Positions 46,330 to 55,979 of a DNA stretch of 64,000 nucleotides are shown piece by piece. The first letter of the stretch is position 1; each line of letters begins with the position of its first letter. Source of the stretch: Gammaproteobacteria bacterium (GTDB lineage Bacteria > Pseudomonadota > Gammaproteobacteria > Steroidobacterales > Foliamicaceae); contig JAPOWV010000027.1 in assembly GCA_026707445.1 (NCBI GenBank), forward strand, positions 124,001 to 188,000, read 5' to 3'. The notes under the pieces are model-generated. The model was not told the DNA's origin. It did not search any database and saw only the letters and a list, made by a program, of their open reading frames with translations. A program made the position numbers and the translations under genes.

Positions 46330-48015
46330 ATGAAACGCCCCATCATCGGCCTTGCAGTTGCGTCAATGCTCGTTATGGCTGCACAAGGGCGCAGCGATCC
46401 CCCATCCGCTGGCAGCCCGCCCGACACGATTCTGTACAACGGCAACGTCATTACGGTGGATCAGGCGTTCTCCTACGCACAGGCCGTTGCCATCACCGAC
46501 GGTCGATTCACTGCCGTTGGTTCCAACACCAGCGTCCGTACACTCGCAGGACCGCAGACCCAGCAGATCGACCTCAGCGGGCGCACGGTAGTCCCAGGAC
46601 TGATGGAAAATCATTTCCACGTCGCCGGCGGAGGACCCGGCGTCGATCTCTCCGAGACTCGAACGCTCGCCGAAGCGCTTGCGGCCATTAGCAAGCGGGT
46701 GGAATCCTCTCCGCCTGGCGCAGTGGTGATTACCAACGCCGATTGGCATGAAGCGCAGCTCCGTGAACAGCGCCTGCCGCTGCGCAATGATCTCGATACG
46801 GTTGCTCCTGACAATCCCGTTGTGGTGGTGCGAGGGGGGCACCAGTATGTCCTGAATAGTGCCGCACTGGAGCGTTGGGGAATCGATGAGTCCACGGCTG
46901 AACGGCCGGGTGGACAAATCGGCCGTTATGCGGACGGATCCCTAAACGGGGAACTCATCGACAAAGCCAAGGACTTGGTTACTCTACCCCCGCGGCCACA
47001 ACGCAGCCTAGAGCAACAGATCAAGGCGCAGATAGCGGAGTACCAGGAGTTACATGCCGCCGGCCTCACCAGTGTGCGCCACGCCAGCGGCCTAATCGGC
47101 CAATACCGCGCTATTCAGGAGATGCAGCGGCGCGGTGACCTAACCATGCGCGTTACGTACCTACTCCGATTCAGGAGTCCCATGGCCATTAGCCAAGCGA
47201 TTGAGGCAGCCGACGTCAAACCCGACGAGGGCGACGAATGGGTCAAGCTCGGTGGCATTAAGCTCAGCGTGGACGGTGGGTTTGAAGGCGGATGGATGCG
47301 CGAGCCCTATGTGGAGCCCTGGGGAAGGAATGGAACTTACTATGGTGTCAACACCATGCTGCCCGAGGTCTTTACCGCAACAGTATTGAAGCTCAATGAG
47401 CTCGGCTGGCGAGTCTCTACGCACGCCATTGGCGATGCCGCCATCGACCTAGTGCTCGACGGATACGAGGCGGCCAACGCACAGGCTCCAATTACTGGGA
47501 AGCGCTGGGTTATCGAGCACGGCTTCATACCCGCGGGGGATCATTTCCCACGAATTCGAGCACTGGGCTTGGTAGTGTCGGCGCAGCATCACCTGTATTT
47601 GGCGGGTCCCAGCTTGGAGAAGTACTGGGGTCGAGAACGCGCCAATCGGACCACGCCCATCAGAACGTACTTGGACGAAGGCATCCCGGTTTCCGGCGGT
47701 ACGGATGCCCCGGTGGTTCCCTACCCACCTTTGGCAGTCATCTATCATTTCGTCACCCGCGACACGATCAGCGGTGGTGTCTATGGGGAAGATCAACGGA
47801 TATCGCGGGAAGAGGCGCTGCGTCTGGTCACGATCAACAACGCCTACTTGACCTTTGAGGAAGACCTGAAGGGCTCTATCGAGCCAGGGAAGCTTGCCGA
47901 TCTCGTCGTGCTTTCCGATGACATCATGACTGTCCCCGAGGAGCAGATCGACGATTTGACTGTACTTATGACCATGGTCGGCGGCAGCGTTGTGCACGAG
48001 CACCCAGACTTGTGA
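46330..48015 (+). CDS. Secreted YtcJ-like amidohydrolase
   Basis: The 561-residue protein starts at the ATG at 46330 behind AGGAG and has a signal peptide (PIIGLAVASMLVMAAQGRSD). The metal-dependent hydrolase core follows with GLMENHFHVAGG (first metal His pair), VDGGFEGGWM, STHAIGDAAIDLVLDGYE, WVIEHGFI and SGGTDAPV. YtcJ-type enzymes are related to NfdA amidases and cleave N-acyl or amide bonds in secreted substrates. It is divergent from the propeller operon and shares its operator-like pair. Confidence 0.9.
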   Translation: MKRPIIGLAVASMLVMAAQGRSDPPSAGSPPDTILYNGNVITVDQAFSYAQAVAITDGRFTAVGSNTSVRTLAGPQTQQIDLSGRTVVPGLMENHFHVAGGGPGVDLSETRTLAEALAAISKRVESSPPGAVVITNADWHEAQLREQRLPLRNDLDTVAPDNPVVVVRGGHQYVLNSAALERWGIDESTAERPGGQIGRYADGSLNGELIDKAKDLVTLPPRPQRSLEQQIKAQIAEYQELHAAGLTSVRHASGLIGQYRAIQEMQRRGDLTMRVTYLLRFRSPMAISQAIEAADVKPDEGDEWVKLGGIKLSVDGGFEGGWMREPYVEPWGRNGTYYGVNTMLPEVFTATVLKLNELGWRVSTHAIGDAAIDLVLDGYEAANAQAPITGKRWVIEHGFIPAGDHFPRIRALGLVVSAQHHLYLAGPSLEKYWGRERANRTTPIRTYLDEGIPVSGGTDAPVVPYPPLAVIYHFVTRDTISGGVYGEDQRISREEALRLVTINNAYLTFEEDLKGSIEPGKLADLVVLSDDIMTVPEEQIDDLTVLMTMVGGSVVHEHPDL

Positions 48016-48048
48016 CTACGTCGACGCCGCCGGCAAGGAAGCATATGT

Positions 48049-48060
48049 TTTAAGCATAAA
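48049..48060. promoter_or_regulatory. Operator-like site before the SnoaL-like gene
   Basis: TTTAAGCATAAA, the reverse of TTTATGCTTAAA seen at 35171, lies 105 bases before the ATG at 48165 and just after the amidohydrolase stop. Confidence 0.5.
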
Positions 48061-48164
48061 CTATTTGCAACAATCCGAGCGCAGCGGTTAGAATTTTTGC
48101 GTTGGCACATCCTGAACGGCACCAGAACCGGTACCGAAACCTACTGATAAAGGGGAGAGAAAGA

Positions 48165-48632
48165 ATGAGGAAGATGATTCTAGTGTTGGTGACAGTTTTG
48201 GCATCGAACGTTGCAGCGGACGATAGCGTCAAGGGTGCGAGAGCAACGCTCGACAACTACTTTGATGCGTTCAACAGCGGTGATCTTCAGCGCGTAGCCA
48301 ATGAAATTTACTCCACGCCCTTGCACCAAGGCTTGGGAACAGAGCACAACGTACTGGCAACGCCGGAAGACGCGCTCCAACAGCTCACCGGCTTCCACAA
48401 GGGAATCAGCGCTCAAGGTTGGGTGGAGTTTCGATTCGAGAACGTAGAATCCTGCGTGCTCACCGAAGACCTGGTCCTGCTCGATACGCAATACGCCAGT
48501 GTTTTCAAGAAGGGCCCCGAGTCCTTCGAAACAATGACGACGATGCTATACGTGCTGCAGCGGAGCGAAGGCTCCTGGAAAATCATCTCTTACTATCGTC
48601 ATGACGGCGACACACGGCCAACTTGCGGTTAG
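48165..48632 (+). CDS. Secreted SnoaL/NTF2-like protein
   Basis: The 155-residue protein starts at the ATG behind AAGGGGAGAG and has a short signal peptide (MRKMILVLVTVLASNVAAD). The rest fits a cone-shaped NTF2/SnoaL-like fold: an initial helix ARATLDNYFDAFNSGDLQRVANEIY and a final strand pair YVLQRSEGSWKIISYYRHD. Such domains are isomerases, cyclases or binding proteins; no specific catalytic pair is evident. The stop lies directly at the edge of an IS3-type remnant, so the C-terminus may have been altered by insertion. Confidence 0.82.
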   Translation: MRKMILVLVTVLASNVAADDSVKGARATLDNYFDAFNSGDLQRVANEIYSTPLHQGLGTEHNVLATPEDALQQLTGFHKGISAQGWVEFRFENVESCVLTEDLVLLDTQYASVFKKGPESFETMTTMLYVLQRSEGSWKIISYYRHDGDTRPTCG

Positions 48633-48743
48633 CAATGATCTGCTCTTCGGTGAATCGCTTGCGCTTCATCTGAGGACCTCCCCCGGTTCAGGATAATGGG
48701 AAAATCCGCAGCTCGAATGGACCGGTTTATGGGGGGAAGATCA
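48633..48743 (-). mobile_element. IS3-family left-end remnant with the OrfA start
   Basis: On the minus strand, an ATG at 48669 begins MKRKRFTEEQIIA, the N-terminus of IS3/IS407-type OrfA, and then the match stops at the end of the SnoaL-like gene. About 70 bases upstream the sequence TGATCTTCCCCCC resembles an IS3-type terminal repeat. Only about 110 bases remain, so the element is dead. Confidence 0.75.
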
Positions 48744-48748
48744 GAAGG

Positions 48749-49867
48749 TTAGTGACTGCCCATGCGGTCCAATCCCTTCTCCGCCAGGTATCCGGACAGC
48801 AAGTCAGCGATCTTCTCGTTGTTGAGATCGGAGAAAGGAAAGTGGGTGTTGCCCGTGACTCCGATATCGGGAAGATACAAAAGCTCGGCTGTTCCACCAT
48901 GCGCATTCACTGTGTCTACAAACAGCTTGGCGGTAATGAAGATCTGCCGCCACGCCTCTAGTGGGGCGCTGGAGGCGGGGTCAGCTCCCTGCGGGATATT
49001 GTCGCCAAAAATGATTTGGATCGGGATTGTTGTGAGCTTCTTGAACTCCGCAAGCGGTACTTCAATTGGGGGGACCACTGCCGGAGGCGGGGCCTCTCCT
49101 TCAGGGAATACGTATTGCACCCCCTCGTAGTTCACGATGCCCTTCACCTTGTCGCTCTCAAGCCGGGTGAGCCAACCTCGTCCGCCGGAAGCTGAATGCG
49201 TAATGAGGGTTGCCTCACCAATTCTCTCAAGCAACTCTGCAACAACCGTCGCATCTCTATTCGGGTCTTCCGTGCGCATATCGTCCGGCGTCATCTGGCG
49301 GTAGTACTGATTGAGCGACTCTTTGTCCTGAGGAAACTGAACACCGGGGAAGTAGTCTGGCCACTCGCCCAGGCGGTAGAGGTTGAAGAAGAATTGATCC
49401 TGAGTCATGGGCGGAATCGTTACCATTTCGGTGCTCGTTCCGGCTCGGCCACGCCGCGGCTGATCGATAATGTAGGTAGAAAAGCCGCGACGCACAAAGA
49501 TGTTCTTGAACCCATCCCGTCCGTCAGCTGTGGATTCCCACGTCTTGCCAGACTGCCCCCCACCATGCCACATCACGAGCGGGTACTCTCGAGCCCGAAT
49601 GGGAATCTGGTATTGAACGTAGGCATGATCTCCATGGAGCGTTTGCCCTCCTGGGGGCGCGGGGAATCCAGTGGGCTGGAACTCGCCAGGAGTCTCGATA
49701 ACGGTTCCTCCGACCGCGAAGCTGCCCTGATCTTCCAGAATGATTGGCTGCTTCTGGCCGCCATCGGAAGCCGACGATAGGGGTGCGCCCAGAACAGCGA
49801 TTGTTAACAGGGTCCCGACAAGGGTCACGCGACGGTTTTTCCTAGTGCAAATCAGGCTTACTCCCAA
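48749..49867 (-). CDS. Secreted alpha/beta hydrolase (esterase-like)
   Basis: The 372-residue protein has an N-terminal signal (VGTLLTIAVLGAPLSSASD), the oxyanion motif MWHGGGQSGKTWE (about 98-110), a nucleophile elbow THSASGGRGW with Ser near 224 and a late GNTHFPF that could supply the catalytic His. It probably hydrolyses esters outside the cytoplasm. Its start overlaps the LigB-like gene by 10 bases; it is last in the minus-strand operon beginning at 54164. Confidence 0.88.
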   Translation of the reverse strand: MGVSLICTRKNRRVTLVGTLLTIAVLGAPLSSASDGGQKQPIILEDQGSFAVGGTVIETPGEFQPTGFPAPPGGQTLHGDHAYVQYQIPIRAREYPLVMWHGGGQSGKTWESTADGRDGFKNIFVRRGFSTYIIDQPRRGRAGTSTEMVTIPPMTQDQFFFNLYRLGEWPDYFPGVQFPQDKESLNQYYRQMTPDDMRTEDPNRDATVVAELLERIGEATLITHSASGGRGWLTRLESDKVKGIVNYEGVQYVFPEGEAPPPAVVPPIEVPLAEFKKLTTIPIQIIFGDNIPQGADPASSAPLEAWRQIFITAKLFVDTVNAHGGTAELLYLPDIGVTGNTHFPFSDLNNEKIADLLSGYLAEKGLDRMGSH

Positions 49868-50865
49868 ATCGTGAAAGCCATCGCGTTACCGGTCCCCGCA
49901 AGCGACCGATAGCAAGGCACATAGTCGATAAGGCTCATCGTTAGTCCTGCATCTCCCGCAGCCGCGGCCACCGGAATCCAATTCTTCACTTCAGAGGTCC
50001 CCGATTGATAAAACGTCTCCGGCCATTGCAGGAGATCCTCCCGACTATTGTTTTTCATCGCTTCCAAAATCGCGCGATCGAACCTTTCATCAACCACGAA
50101 GTGCGAGAGCCCCCCGGAGGCAATGATCGCGACCCGTGAATCGCTTTCCCAACTCTCGATAGCGCGCCGCAACGCGAGTCCAAATTCATAGACACGTTGC
50201 GCTGTAGGCGTATTGGGCGGATAGAACGTATTGACAAAAACCGGGACGTTCGGAATCACGTTCTTTTGCATGATCTTCTGATAAACGTAGCCAAACGCGT
50301 GCGGGACTCCGCTCATCCAATCACACGACTGGGGCATCGTCGACAGTTCAGTTACATCGAACCCGTCAATCATCATTCGCGCGATAATGTGCCGGCCGAG
50401 ATCAGCCTGACCCGACCACTGCGCGCGTTCACTGCCCCAGTAGCCCGGAGCCGCCTTCGGAATCCCGGGCGGCATCTTGGCTAGCTGTTCAGGACTTGCA
50501 GGTATATTCACGATCTCCTCGCCGGAGTAGACAGCAAGACAAGGCATGTTCTCTTTCGTAAAGGCCTCCATTTGATCGTTACCAACGATGATTGCCACGT
50601 CGGGCTGCACCCTATTGAATGTCTCCACCAAGCGATCAACGGCTCTGTGGCAAGCCTGAAGCCTCTCGTTCTGCACGTCCAGGGTGATCTGCTCGGCGAG
50701 GCCCTCGTCGCGCCTGAGTTTCACCAATTCGCCGAATGAATGGGATGCCCCCTGATATGAGTGAGTTTGAGTCTTGTCGAACTCTACCCTCTCATTCCAG
50801 TACTCCGGCCCCATCAGCATCATGGGCCCATGAGACGTGCCTATTCCCAGGACAATCTTAGCCAT
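49858..50865 (-). CDS. Class III extradiol dioxygenase, LigB type
   Basis: The 335-residue protein belongs to the catalytic B-subunit superfamily of protocatechuate 4,5-dioxygenase and gallate dioxygenase. It begins MAKIVLGIGTSHGP with the metal-ligand His at 12, and has VNTFYPPNTPTAQRVYEFGLALRRAIE and IASGGLSHFVVDE with the catalytic His. No small alpha (LigA) subunit gene is nearby, so it may work alone. It would open a catechol-type ring using Fe(II) and oxygen. The next upstream gene is LigJ-like, supporting a 4,5-cleavage pathway. Confidence 0.9.
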   Translation of the reverse strand: MAKIVLGIGTSHGPMMLMGPEYWNERVEFDKTQTHSYQGASHSFGELVKLRRDEGLAEQITLDVQNERLQACHRAVDRLVETFNRVQPDVAIIVGNDQMEAFTKENMPCLAVYSGEEIVNIPASPEQLAKMPPGIPKAAPGYWGSERAQWSGQADLGRHIIARMMIDGFDVTELSTMPQSCDWMSGVPHAFGYVYQKIMQKNVIPNVPVFVNTFYPPNTPTAQRVYEFGLALRRAIESWESDSRVAIIASGGLSHFVVDERFDRAILEAMKNNSREDLLQWPETFYQSGTSEVKNWIPVAAAAGDAGLTMSLIDYVPCYRSLAGTGNAMAFTIWE

Positions 50866-50874
50866 CGCTTTCTC

Positions 50875-51909
50875 CTAGCTAAACTTTGCGGTCAATTTAG
50901 CTGGATCTAGCTTGAACAGTTTGACCGTGTTCTTATACAGAACGTCCTCTTTCTCTTGCTCCGTGAGCCAATCAATGTCCTTAACGTATCTAGCGACATC
51001 ATCCATGTTGTGCCCGAAATCCGGATGCTTTGTCGACCCTACTCCAGGGCACTCAGCGCCAAATAAAGTCTGCTCGGGACCGATCACCTTAAGCAAGAAT
51101 TCAACAGCTTCGGGTGTGTAGAGAACCGTATCGAAGTAGAGCTTCTTGATTCGCTCAGAAAACCACTCTGATCGCGGCCCGTACATTGAAGGCGCAGTGA
51201 ATCGACCTAACTGAAAGGGAATCGCACCGCCGCCATGAGACACTATTATCTTGAGATCAGGGAAGTCGACAAAAACATCGGAGTGAAGCAAACCGTATAC
51301 CGCTGTGGTTTCTTCGTTAATGAATCTTAAGCTGTACGGCTCCCGCTCCGATTTGGACCCGGTGCCGTGAATATGGGCGGGAACGTCCAGTTCACAGAGT
51401 TTTTCATATAGCGGGTACCAGTACCTATCCCCTAACGCTGGCGGTTCGACACCCGAATTCTCGTACGGATCCGGATTTAGCAAACAACCTTTGAAATCCA
51501 GTTCATTGACAGCTCTTTCAAGCTCGGCAATTGCCATGTCCAACGGCTCACCCGCCGCCTGGGGTAGACCTGCTACGCCTATGAACCGATCGTACATCCG
51601 GGTTTGACGATAAATCATGTTGTTGCTTTCTTCGACAAACCACTGCACCAACTTCGATGGTTTTTCACTGTGCATCATCTGAAAAGGTCGGGGAGATAGC
51701 AACTGCATATCGGTCTTCACCAAGTCGATATAGTCCATGTGGCTATGATCTGACTTGTGGAACTTTTCCTTCTCGACTGATTCTCTGATCTCATCATCAG
51801 TGACCGACACTCCCCCCCGACCATGCGCCCCTCGATGCGAAGTTATCAGCGCTTTATAGGCCCATAGTTCCGCGGGCGCGCTTACATGTGCGTGGCAGTC
51901 AATAATCAT
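50875..51909 (-). CDS. Amidohydrolase-2 protein, 4-oxalomesaconate hydratase (LigJ) like
   Basis: The 344-residue protein starts MIIDCHAHV (HxH metal motif) and carries AELERAVNELDFKGCLLNPDPYENSG, DRYWYPLYEKLCELDVPAHIHGTGS, FPDLKIIVSHGGGAIPFQLGRF and PEQTLFGAECPGVG. These segments run closely parallel to LigJ of the protocatechuate 4,5-cleavage pathway as I remember it; ACMSD-type decarboxylases are the other option. It lies 9 bases upstream of the LigB-like gene in the same operon. Confidence 0.87.
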   Translation of the reverse strand: MIIDCHAHVSAPAELWAYKALITSHRGAHGRGGVSVTDDEIRESVEKEKFHKSDHSHMDYIDLVKTDMQLLSPRPFQMMHSEKPSKLVQWFVEESNNMIYRQTRMYDRFIGVAGLPQAAGEPLDMAIAELERAVNELDFKGCLLNPDPYENSGVEPPALGDRYWYPLYEKLCELDVPAHIHGTGSKSEREPYSLRFINEETTAVYGLLHSDVFVDFPDLKIIVSHGGGAIPFQLGRFTAPSMYGPRSEWFSERIKKLYFDTVLYTPEAVEFLLKVIGPEQTLFGAECPGVGSTKHPDFGHNMDDVARYVKDIDWLTEQEKEDVLYKNTVKLFKLDPAKLTAKFS

Positions 51910-51963
51910 TGTTTTTCTCTCATTCGATTGATCTCAAAAGGGGGGTGACTAGGTCATTTCGCG

Positions 51964-52452
51964 CTATTCAGATTCCGGGAGAGCAAGAAATATCGTAATC
52001 AGTCCGAAAGATCCAGCGAGCCTGAAGGCAAAGGCGGCGGCTCCTTCCAAGCGCGGGCTGTAGTACATGAAATAGCCCCCTTCGGCAATAACCGTAAAAC
52101 TGAGTATCAGTAGCCCGAAGGTTAGGCCACAACCCGCGACGGCCCACCGTTTCGCCCTTGCGAATTCCTCTTTAGATGCGTTGACATGCTTCAACATTAT
52201 CGCGCCGCCAACGCATCCACCAAGCGCCGCGACGATCTTCCCCAGAATGATGAGCAACACTCCGGCCCATACAACGACTGGATTTGTTGTCTGCCACGGC
52301 TGACGCAATGGCTCTGGTACTTGCGCCATGCTGGCCACATTCTCTACTGATCCATAAATAGCGGGAATCTCCAAGAAGTTGCTTATTGCTCCGGCCACGC
52401 CAAAGAGACCGATAGAGAACACAAGGAATATTTTTACGTAGCGAACCATCAC
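51964..52452 (-). CDS. DUF2165-like small membrane protein
   Basis: The 162-residue protein has four hydrophobic helices, starting with RYVKIFLVFSIGLFGVAGAISNFLEI, then a loop with SMAQVPEPLRQPW, matching the DUF2165 family of small integral membrane proteins. Its role is unknown. It lies between the secreted flavoprotein and the LigJ-like gene, all minus strand. Confidence 0.8.
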   Translation of the reverse strand: MMVRYVKIFLVFSIGLFGVAGAISNFLEIPAIYGSVENVASMAQVPEPLRQPWQTTNPVVVWAGVLLIILGKIVAALGGCVGGAIMLKHVNASKEEFARAKRWAVAGCGLTFGLLILSFTVIAEGGYFMYYSPRLEGAAAFAFRLAGSFGLITIFLALPESE

Positions 52453-52517
52453 TCCTCCCAGAAGGCTCGATCAATCTCCATGCTCGCTCACGAAATGGCC
52501 CGAAGAAATCAGGCGCA

Positions 52518-54164
52518 TCACCTAGCGGCATTGGTGCCGAATATTCTGCCGTTTACGAGAACATCCAGTATGGCATTTCCCCCTAGACGGTTTGTTCCGT
52601 GAATGACGCCGGTAATCTCGCCTACCGCGTAGAGTCCTTCAAGTGGCGTGCCGTCGGCTTTCAAAACCTGGCCTTCCAAATTGATGTTTACGCCGCCCAT
52701 AGTGTGATGGGCAGCCGGTGCTCTCTCCTGAGCATAGAAGGGTGGGTTTTCAAGAGGCGCGGTATAAACCACACGCCCAAATTCATCTGGAGTTTGGGCG
52801 AGAGCGTGTGCATTGTAGTTCTCGACGGTCTCTATCAAAGCCCTCGCAGGCACACCTATCATTTCCGCCAACGCCTCCAGGGTGTCTGCGACATAGGGCA
52901 CCGGCCTGAAAGTTGGTAGCTCGTCCTTTTCTATAGCACCCGTTACGTCAGAGGACGAGACAACGAATATAGATCCACCAGTCTGTTCCAATATCGCTGC
53001 AGCCATCCGATCCCTACGTCCGTCCTCCCTGGTAAAACGTTGCCCTTCCCTGTTTACAAAAACGGAAAGGGTAGTTCTAGGAAGGTAGCCGCCGGTATAC
53101 CCGGAAACAGGGTCAACAATGTGAGCAAGCTGGATCTGCCCCATGTTGACCAGACTCGCTCCGGCATCACGCGCCATAAAGAGACCGTCGCCGGTGATAG
53201 TGGTTAGGTTGGTAGTTATCAAGGTGGGGCCGAGGTCAGACCACTGCCCGCCTTCACCGTATTGTTGGCGCAGCTCTACGTTGCCGGCGAAACCGCCCGT
53301 TGCAAGGATGACGTTCTTATTGGCGTATAACGTCACTTTGTTGCCGTTTCTACCCAGAGCATTGACGCCTACGACTCGATCGCCATCCATAATCAGGCTC
53401 TTGCCTGTGGTCTCCAGTAAAACGGTGGCGTCCTTGTCTTCAAGGAAGTTTTCGAAAGCTAGTAGATAGGCGGATCCTCTTGCTCGGACAGGCCGATGGG
53501 CTCTCGCGTACATGGCGCCGGGACCTGACGTCACCCCATCATGAAATTCGACACCCATGTTCTCCAGCCACTTGACGGTGTCGTAGCTGAATTCTGTCAT
53601 CTGTCTAATATGGGGTATCGAGCCTAACTTATCTCCGCCATTCCAGGTTTGCAGCGCATGCCATGCGGGACTGTCAAACATCGTGTGATCTGTTTGCAGG
53701 TAAGCCTCATACTCTGCCCTGACTTCATCCTGCAGGGCTTTATGCTCAGCGCTAACTGGCGTTTCGCTCAAAGCATCGGTAATCAAAGACTCCACCCCAA
53801 TTTGACGCTCATCGAAGTGATAGTGCGTTTTCTCTTCAGGGGTAGAAGAATTGAATGCCCCACCGGATATTGCAGTATGACCGCCTGTAGAGTCGGCTTT
53901 CTCGACCACTATGACGCTGGCGCCGGCCTCAACTGCCGCCACTGCTGCCGACATACCTGAACCACCACCGCCTACTATGACGACATCTGCTGTCATCTCC
54001 AGATCTTCTGGAGTGGGTTTCCCTATAGGTATGGCAGCCGCTGCGGCATCGCTGACCCAGCCTGCCTCAAACTTCTGCCCTTCGCCGCTGGCAGTGAGGG
54101 ACAACGCCATTACCGACGCTAGGGTTAATTGAGGCAGAAGTTGCTTCACAGTCGTCCTTCTCAT
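52518..54164 (-). CDS. Secreted FAD-dependent fumarate-reductase-like oxidoreductase
   Basis: Using the ATG at 54164, the protein has 548 residues with a signal peptide (PQLTLASVMALSLTASGEG) and the FAD motif ADVVIVGGGGSGMSAAVAAVEAGASVIVVEK, GGHTAISGGAF, and a C-terminal GLYAVGEITGVIHGTNRLGGNAILDVLVNGRIFG. This is the flavocytochrome-c / fumarate reductase / urocanate reductase family, which includes 3-ketosteroid dehydrogenases. No covalent haem motif is present, so it needs an outside electron partner. It heads the operon that continues with DUF2165, LigJ-, LigB-like and esterase genes. Confidence 0.9.
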   Translation of the reverse strand: MRRTTVKQLLPQLTLASVMALSLTASGEGQKFEAGWVSDAAAAAIPIGKPTPEDLEMTADVVIVGGGGSGMSAAVAAVEAGASVIVVEKADSTGGHTAISGGAFNSSTPEEKTHYHFDERQIGVESLITDALSETPVSAEHKALQDEVRAEYEAYLQTDHTMFDSPAWHALQTWNGGDKLGSIPHIRQMTEFSYDTVKWLENMGVEFHDGVTSGPGAMYARAHRPVRARGSAYLLAFENFLEDKDATVLLETTGKSLIMDGDRVVGVNALGRNGNKVTLYANKNVILATGGFAGNVELRQQYGEGGQWSDLGPTLITTNLTTITGDGLFMARDAGASLVNMGQIQLAHIVDPVSGYTGGYLPRTTLSVFVNREGQRFTREDGRRDRMAAAILEQTGGSIFVVSSSDVTGAIEKDELPTFRPVPYVADTLEALAEMIGVPARALIETVENYNAHALAQTPDEFGRVVYTAPLENPPFYAQERAPAAHHTMGGVNINLEGQVLKADGTPLEGLYAVGEITGVIHGTNRLGGNAILDVLVNGRIFGTNAAR

Positions 54165-54379
54165 AACTCGGTGAATGCAAGCAAGGCTGTCTTTCACAGG
54201 CTGTAGTCCCCGCGAAGAATGCTTGGGATCCCGCCGCGCTTTTGACTCACCTGCGGAATCTTGTCGGGACTCAACGCAATATCTGGGAGCCCAGCTCCAC
54301 TTGGGTGACCACCTGCAGGGCCGTTGTTTACGTTTCTCCCACCTTCCAAGCGCCCTGGAGGAATTGTACACCAAATTAC

Positions 54380-54391
54380 TTTATACTTAAA
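54380..54391. promoter_or_regulatory. Operator-like site between the flavoprotein operon and a secreted protein
   Basis: TTTATACTTAAA is identical to the sites at 42165 and 62236. It lies only 11 bases before the ATG at 54402 (23 before a second in-frame ATG at 54414) and 216 bases before the flavoprotein start, in the divergent gap. Confidence 0.55.
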
Positions 54392-54401
54392 ATGAATATA
54401 G

Positions 54402-55100
54402 ATGGTGGACGAGATGTTCAAGACCTTTGGGCTCAAATGGGTGTTGGTGCCGACAACCCTAATGTGCCTGGCCATCAGTATGGGCTCTGCCAGATCAGTC
54501 GCAGCGGAGGAAAGCGACGGCGAACCGGTGGTCATGACCCTGTGGTGGGTTATTTTCAACTACCCGGAAAACTGCTCGGATGGCTCATGTGGCGCAAACG
54601 ACCTCGCAGATGAGCCGGGGCTCGCGGATGATAAGAAAGTCAAAGCTTCAGTGGTGTACGGCACTGGCCAGGTGACCGATGAGGAAGGGAAGGTGATGCT
54701 GGTCTCTTCCCTCTACCCCACGGACGCTGACCTTGGTGATTCCGGGCCGGCACCCTTCAGTGACGGGCTACTGAAGCCGTTCGGTAAAGGGCTACTGAAC
54801 GTTACGGGTGCCAATATCCATCTGGTAATGCGCAGCCATGGACCGGTCATCGATGAGTATTTGGATAAGCAGCTCACAACCGTGGTCGACCCCGGCTGCC
54901 AGGCTAAAGGGGGACCCAACGAGTGCAGATACATCTACGGCGCTGTCCACCCTCCAGGCCAGGAGAGGGCCGATGTCATTGTCTTCGGCAAGCCTGGCCA
55001 GGTTATCGAGGGGGCCTCATCCACTATGTTCCGGGAGGACAACGGCCTTAAGGCCATAGTGCGCACGATTGTTGATTTAGAAGGCAGGGCCGACAATTAG
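54402..55100 (+). CDS. Secreted protein of unknown function
   Basis: I do not recognise this protein of about 230 residues. It has a signal peptide (WVLVPTTLMCLAISMGSARSVAAEE), then a beta-rich domain with four cysteines in two close pairs (NCSDGSCG and GCQAKGGPNECRY) that could form disulfides, and a segment NIHLVMRSHGPVIDEYLDKQL. The start may be the ATG at 54402 or the one at 54414. It is divergent from the flavoprotein operon. A periplasmic or extracellular location is the only safe statement. Confidence 0.78.
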   Translation: MVDEMFKTFGLKWVLVPTTLMCLAISMGSARSVAAEESDGEPVVMTLWWVIFNYPENCSDGSCGANDLADEPGLADDKKVKASVVYGTGQVTDEEGKVMLVSSLYPTDADLGDSGPAPFSDGLLKPFGKGLLNVTGANIHLVMRSHGPVIDEYLDKQLTTVVDPGCQAKGGPNECRYIYGAVHPPGQERADVIVFGKPGQVIEGASSTMFREDNGLKAIVRTIVDLEGRADN

Positions 55101-55232
55101 AGTACCTCCCAACAACCGAACAGATACTAATGAGTGACCAACCCTGTGCGCCGCGTAATCCGCGTTGGCCTGGAGCAAGTCCAGCGGTCGGGTAAGTGGG
55201 CTGCGTCACGATATGAAACTGGAGAAGCGTCT

Positions 55233-55940
55233 ATGACCGTAGCGGCAATGACCAGATTGAGATTGAGACGAATAGTCGCACTTGCGACCCTCCTTATTAC
55301 TCCGACCCTACAAGCTCAAGATGGAGGCCCGGAATACGTCGACCTGAGGTTCGTCACCGTCGCGAGTGATCAGCAAACTGAATGGGCGCCTCTACTTCGT
55401 AAAAGACGCGATGTCGTCCAAGAGCAGGGAATGGCATTCTTTCATGTGTTTCAACGACTGCGAGGTCCATTGGGTGTCTATCTTATTGTGACTCCGCATA
55501 CCCCGGTGGGCACCCCGGCGAGCGAACGGGCCAATACCTATTGGCTTGAAGACCTTCAGAAAACGGTTGCCAGCCAGTCTCTCATTACAGCCATAAACTA
55601 CACGGGTCCGCCAACGAACAACTGGTCGCATCCAGCCGAGCCGTTCATGCTTGCTCGGCGATTCACCGCTGCTGCGGACCAAAGCAATAGTTATGGCCAG
55701 TGGTTGGCGGGCGAGCTATCCCCGGCGTACAGGGATGCCGGCGTAGACGACGCCCGAACACTTCGAGCCGTGGTGGGCTGGGGCCCAGGGACCTGGATTC
55801 ACCTCACTTTCATGGACAGCTGGCCAGGCAAGAGGCTAGGCCTGGACCAAAGCATGCTTGACAGGGGCGCTGCAATGGTTGTGGGCGAGGAATACTACCT
55901 GTATTCGTTTCGCGAAGATCTGAGCTACACGGCAGACTGA
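55233..55940 (+). CDS. Secreted protein of unknown function
   Basis: The 235-residue protein starts at the ATG at 55233 behind GGAGAAG and has a signal peptide (RRIVALATLLITPTLQAQD). The mature part is rich in Trp and Tyr (TNTYW-type stretches, SYGQWLAGELSPAYRDAG, YYLYSFREDLSYTAD) and contains no motif I can assign. It follows the other unknown secreted gene by about 130 bases on the same strand. Function unknown. Confidence 0.78.
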   Translation: MTVAAMTRLRLRRIVALATLLITPTLQAQDGGPEYVDLRFVTVASDQQTEWAPLLRKRRDVVQEQGMAFFHVFQRLRGPLGVYLIVTPHTPVGTPASERANTYWLEDLQKTVASQSLITAINYTGPPTNNWSHPAEPFMLARRFTAAADQSNSYGQWLAGELSPAYRDAGVDDARTLRAVVGWGPGTWIHLTFMDSWPGKRLGLDQSMLDRGAAMVVGEEYYLYSFREDLSYTAD

Positions 55941-55979
55941 CTCAACACCAGCCAAACTTCCGAACTCTCGGTAAAGACA

